From Antarctobacter heliothermus (GTDB lineage Bacteria > Pseudomonadota > Alphaproteobacteria > Rhodobacterales > Rhodobacteraceae): a DNA stretch of 64,000 nt. The notes below the pieces were generated by a model. It made no database searches and was not told the DNA's origin. It worked only from the letters and a program-made list of their open reading frames with translations. The translations under genes and the position numbers were made by a program. Each line of letters starts with the position of its first letter. The stretch's first letter is position 1. Location: positions 108,488 through 172,487 of the forward strand of contig NZ_FZON01000004.1 of the NCBI RefSeq assembly GCF_900188425.1. The letters run 5' to 3'. Below, piece by piece: positions 63,694-64,000 of the stretch.

Positions 63694-64000
63694 CCCGAAA
63701 GTTGGTGATGGCGTAATCAGGCGGCTTGGTTAAGTTGTTTGATCCCGTCTTTGAATGCAATCCCCTGGATGATCTCTGGCATGCGGTTTGCTCCGTCGAG
63801 TTTGCGCCATTTCGTCTGCGCTGACATCATCAGCTTGAACGCCATGGCAAGGCCGGTTTTACGGCTGAGACAACCCTTGGTTTTGCCTGTGCGATGTCGG
63901 ACGGTGGCGAAGGTGCTTTCAATTGGGTTCGTCGTTCGGACATGTTTCCAGTGCTCGGCTGGGAAGTCATAGAATGCCAAGAGAACGTCGCGGTCTTTGG
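63694..64000 (-). mobile_element. IS256-family insertion sequence, left part (continues beyond window)
   Basis: The element begins around 63690 where DsrE homology ends and runs past the window edge. About 20-30 bases between the boundary and the transposase stop (ATGCCCGAAAGTTGGTGATG region) should be its terminal inverted repeat. The exact end cannot be set without the other terminus. Confidence 0.7.
63717..64000 (-). CDS. IS256-family transposase, C-terminal part (partial)
   Basis: The visible 94 residues start KDRDVLLAFYDFPAEHWKHV and continue RTTNPIESTFATVRHRTGKT, KGCLSRKTGLAMAFKLMMSA, a close fit to IS256-family mutator transposases. The Glu in TNPIES is likely the third catalytic acid. 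The gene ends QLNQAA at the 63717-63719 stop, and the N-terminal part with the two catalytic Asp residues is outside the window. It may be intact. Confidence 0.9.
   Translation of the reverse strand, partial: KDRDVLLAFYDFPAEHWKHVRTTNPIESTFATVRHRTGKTKGCLSRKTGLAMAFKLMMSAQTKWRKLDGANRMPEIIQGIAFKDGIKQLNQAA

Overview
The window looks like a chromosomal segment of a marine Rhodobacteraceae bacterium (Roseobacter-type, Rhodobacterales, Alphaproteobacteria). Support for this: GC-rich coding DNA, a flagellar cluster carrying the alphaproteobacterial pair flbT/flaF, the dnaA neighbourhood ubiB-ubiE / mutM-echA-rpsT-dnaA-dnaN-recF-gyrB, a prokaryotic FeS-type cryptochrome/photolyase and a monomeric isocitrate dehydrogenase. 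The genus cannot be read from the sequence alone. || Layout. (1) 1-5754: an envelope polysaccharide locus with a cut-off MFS transporter, an OPX/Wza-like export lipoprotein, an NAD-dependent epimerase-like protein coupled to an undecaprenyl-phosphate sugar transferase, and a YjbF/YjbH pair. (2) 5987-33375: a flagellar cluster of about 28 genes: motB-flgE-flgK-flgL-flgI-motA-(757-aa periplasmic protein)-flhA-fliR-flhB-(coiled coil) on the plus strand; flgB-flgC-fliE-fliQ-flgF-flgG-flgA-flgH-fliL on the minus strand; fliI; then DUF1217, flbT, flaF, fliC, flgN and flgJ on the minus strand; and fliK-flgD on the plus strand. It supplies stator, rod, rings, hook, junction, filament, most of the export apparatus and flagellin regulators, but I see no fliF, fliG, fliM, fliN, fliH or fliP here. 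(3) 33795-33980: an isolated 61-aa exported hydrophobic protein with its own promoter candidate and a strong terminator. (4) 34078-48438: quinone biosynthesis (ubiB, ubiE), base-excision repair (mutM), a crotonase, rpsT, the replication genes dnaA, dnaN, recF and gyrB, a GNAT enzyme and a monomeric IDH. (5) 48514-54472: an Mrp/Mnh cation/proton antiporter operon with fused A+B subunits. (6) 54879-63431: a UDP-sugar epimerase, an aldolase/reductase/isomerase trio resembling glucarate-glyoxylate catabolism, modABC molybdate uptake, and an SDR translationally coupled to a photolyase/cryptochrome. (7) 63499-64000: a DsrE-family gene cut by an IS256-family element that runs off the window. || No rRNA, tRNA or CRISPR array was seen. 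Most of the window is well-known biology. The least explained items are the MotA-coupled 757-aa periplasmic protein, the coiled-coil gene after flhB, the 61-aa exported protein, the structured flagellin leader beside flbT/flaF, and several inverted-repeat arrays around rpsT, dnaA, recF and gyrB.
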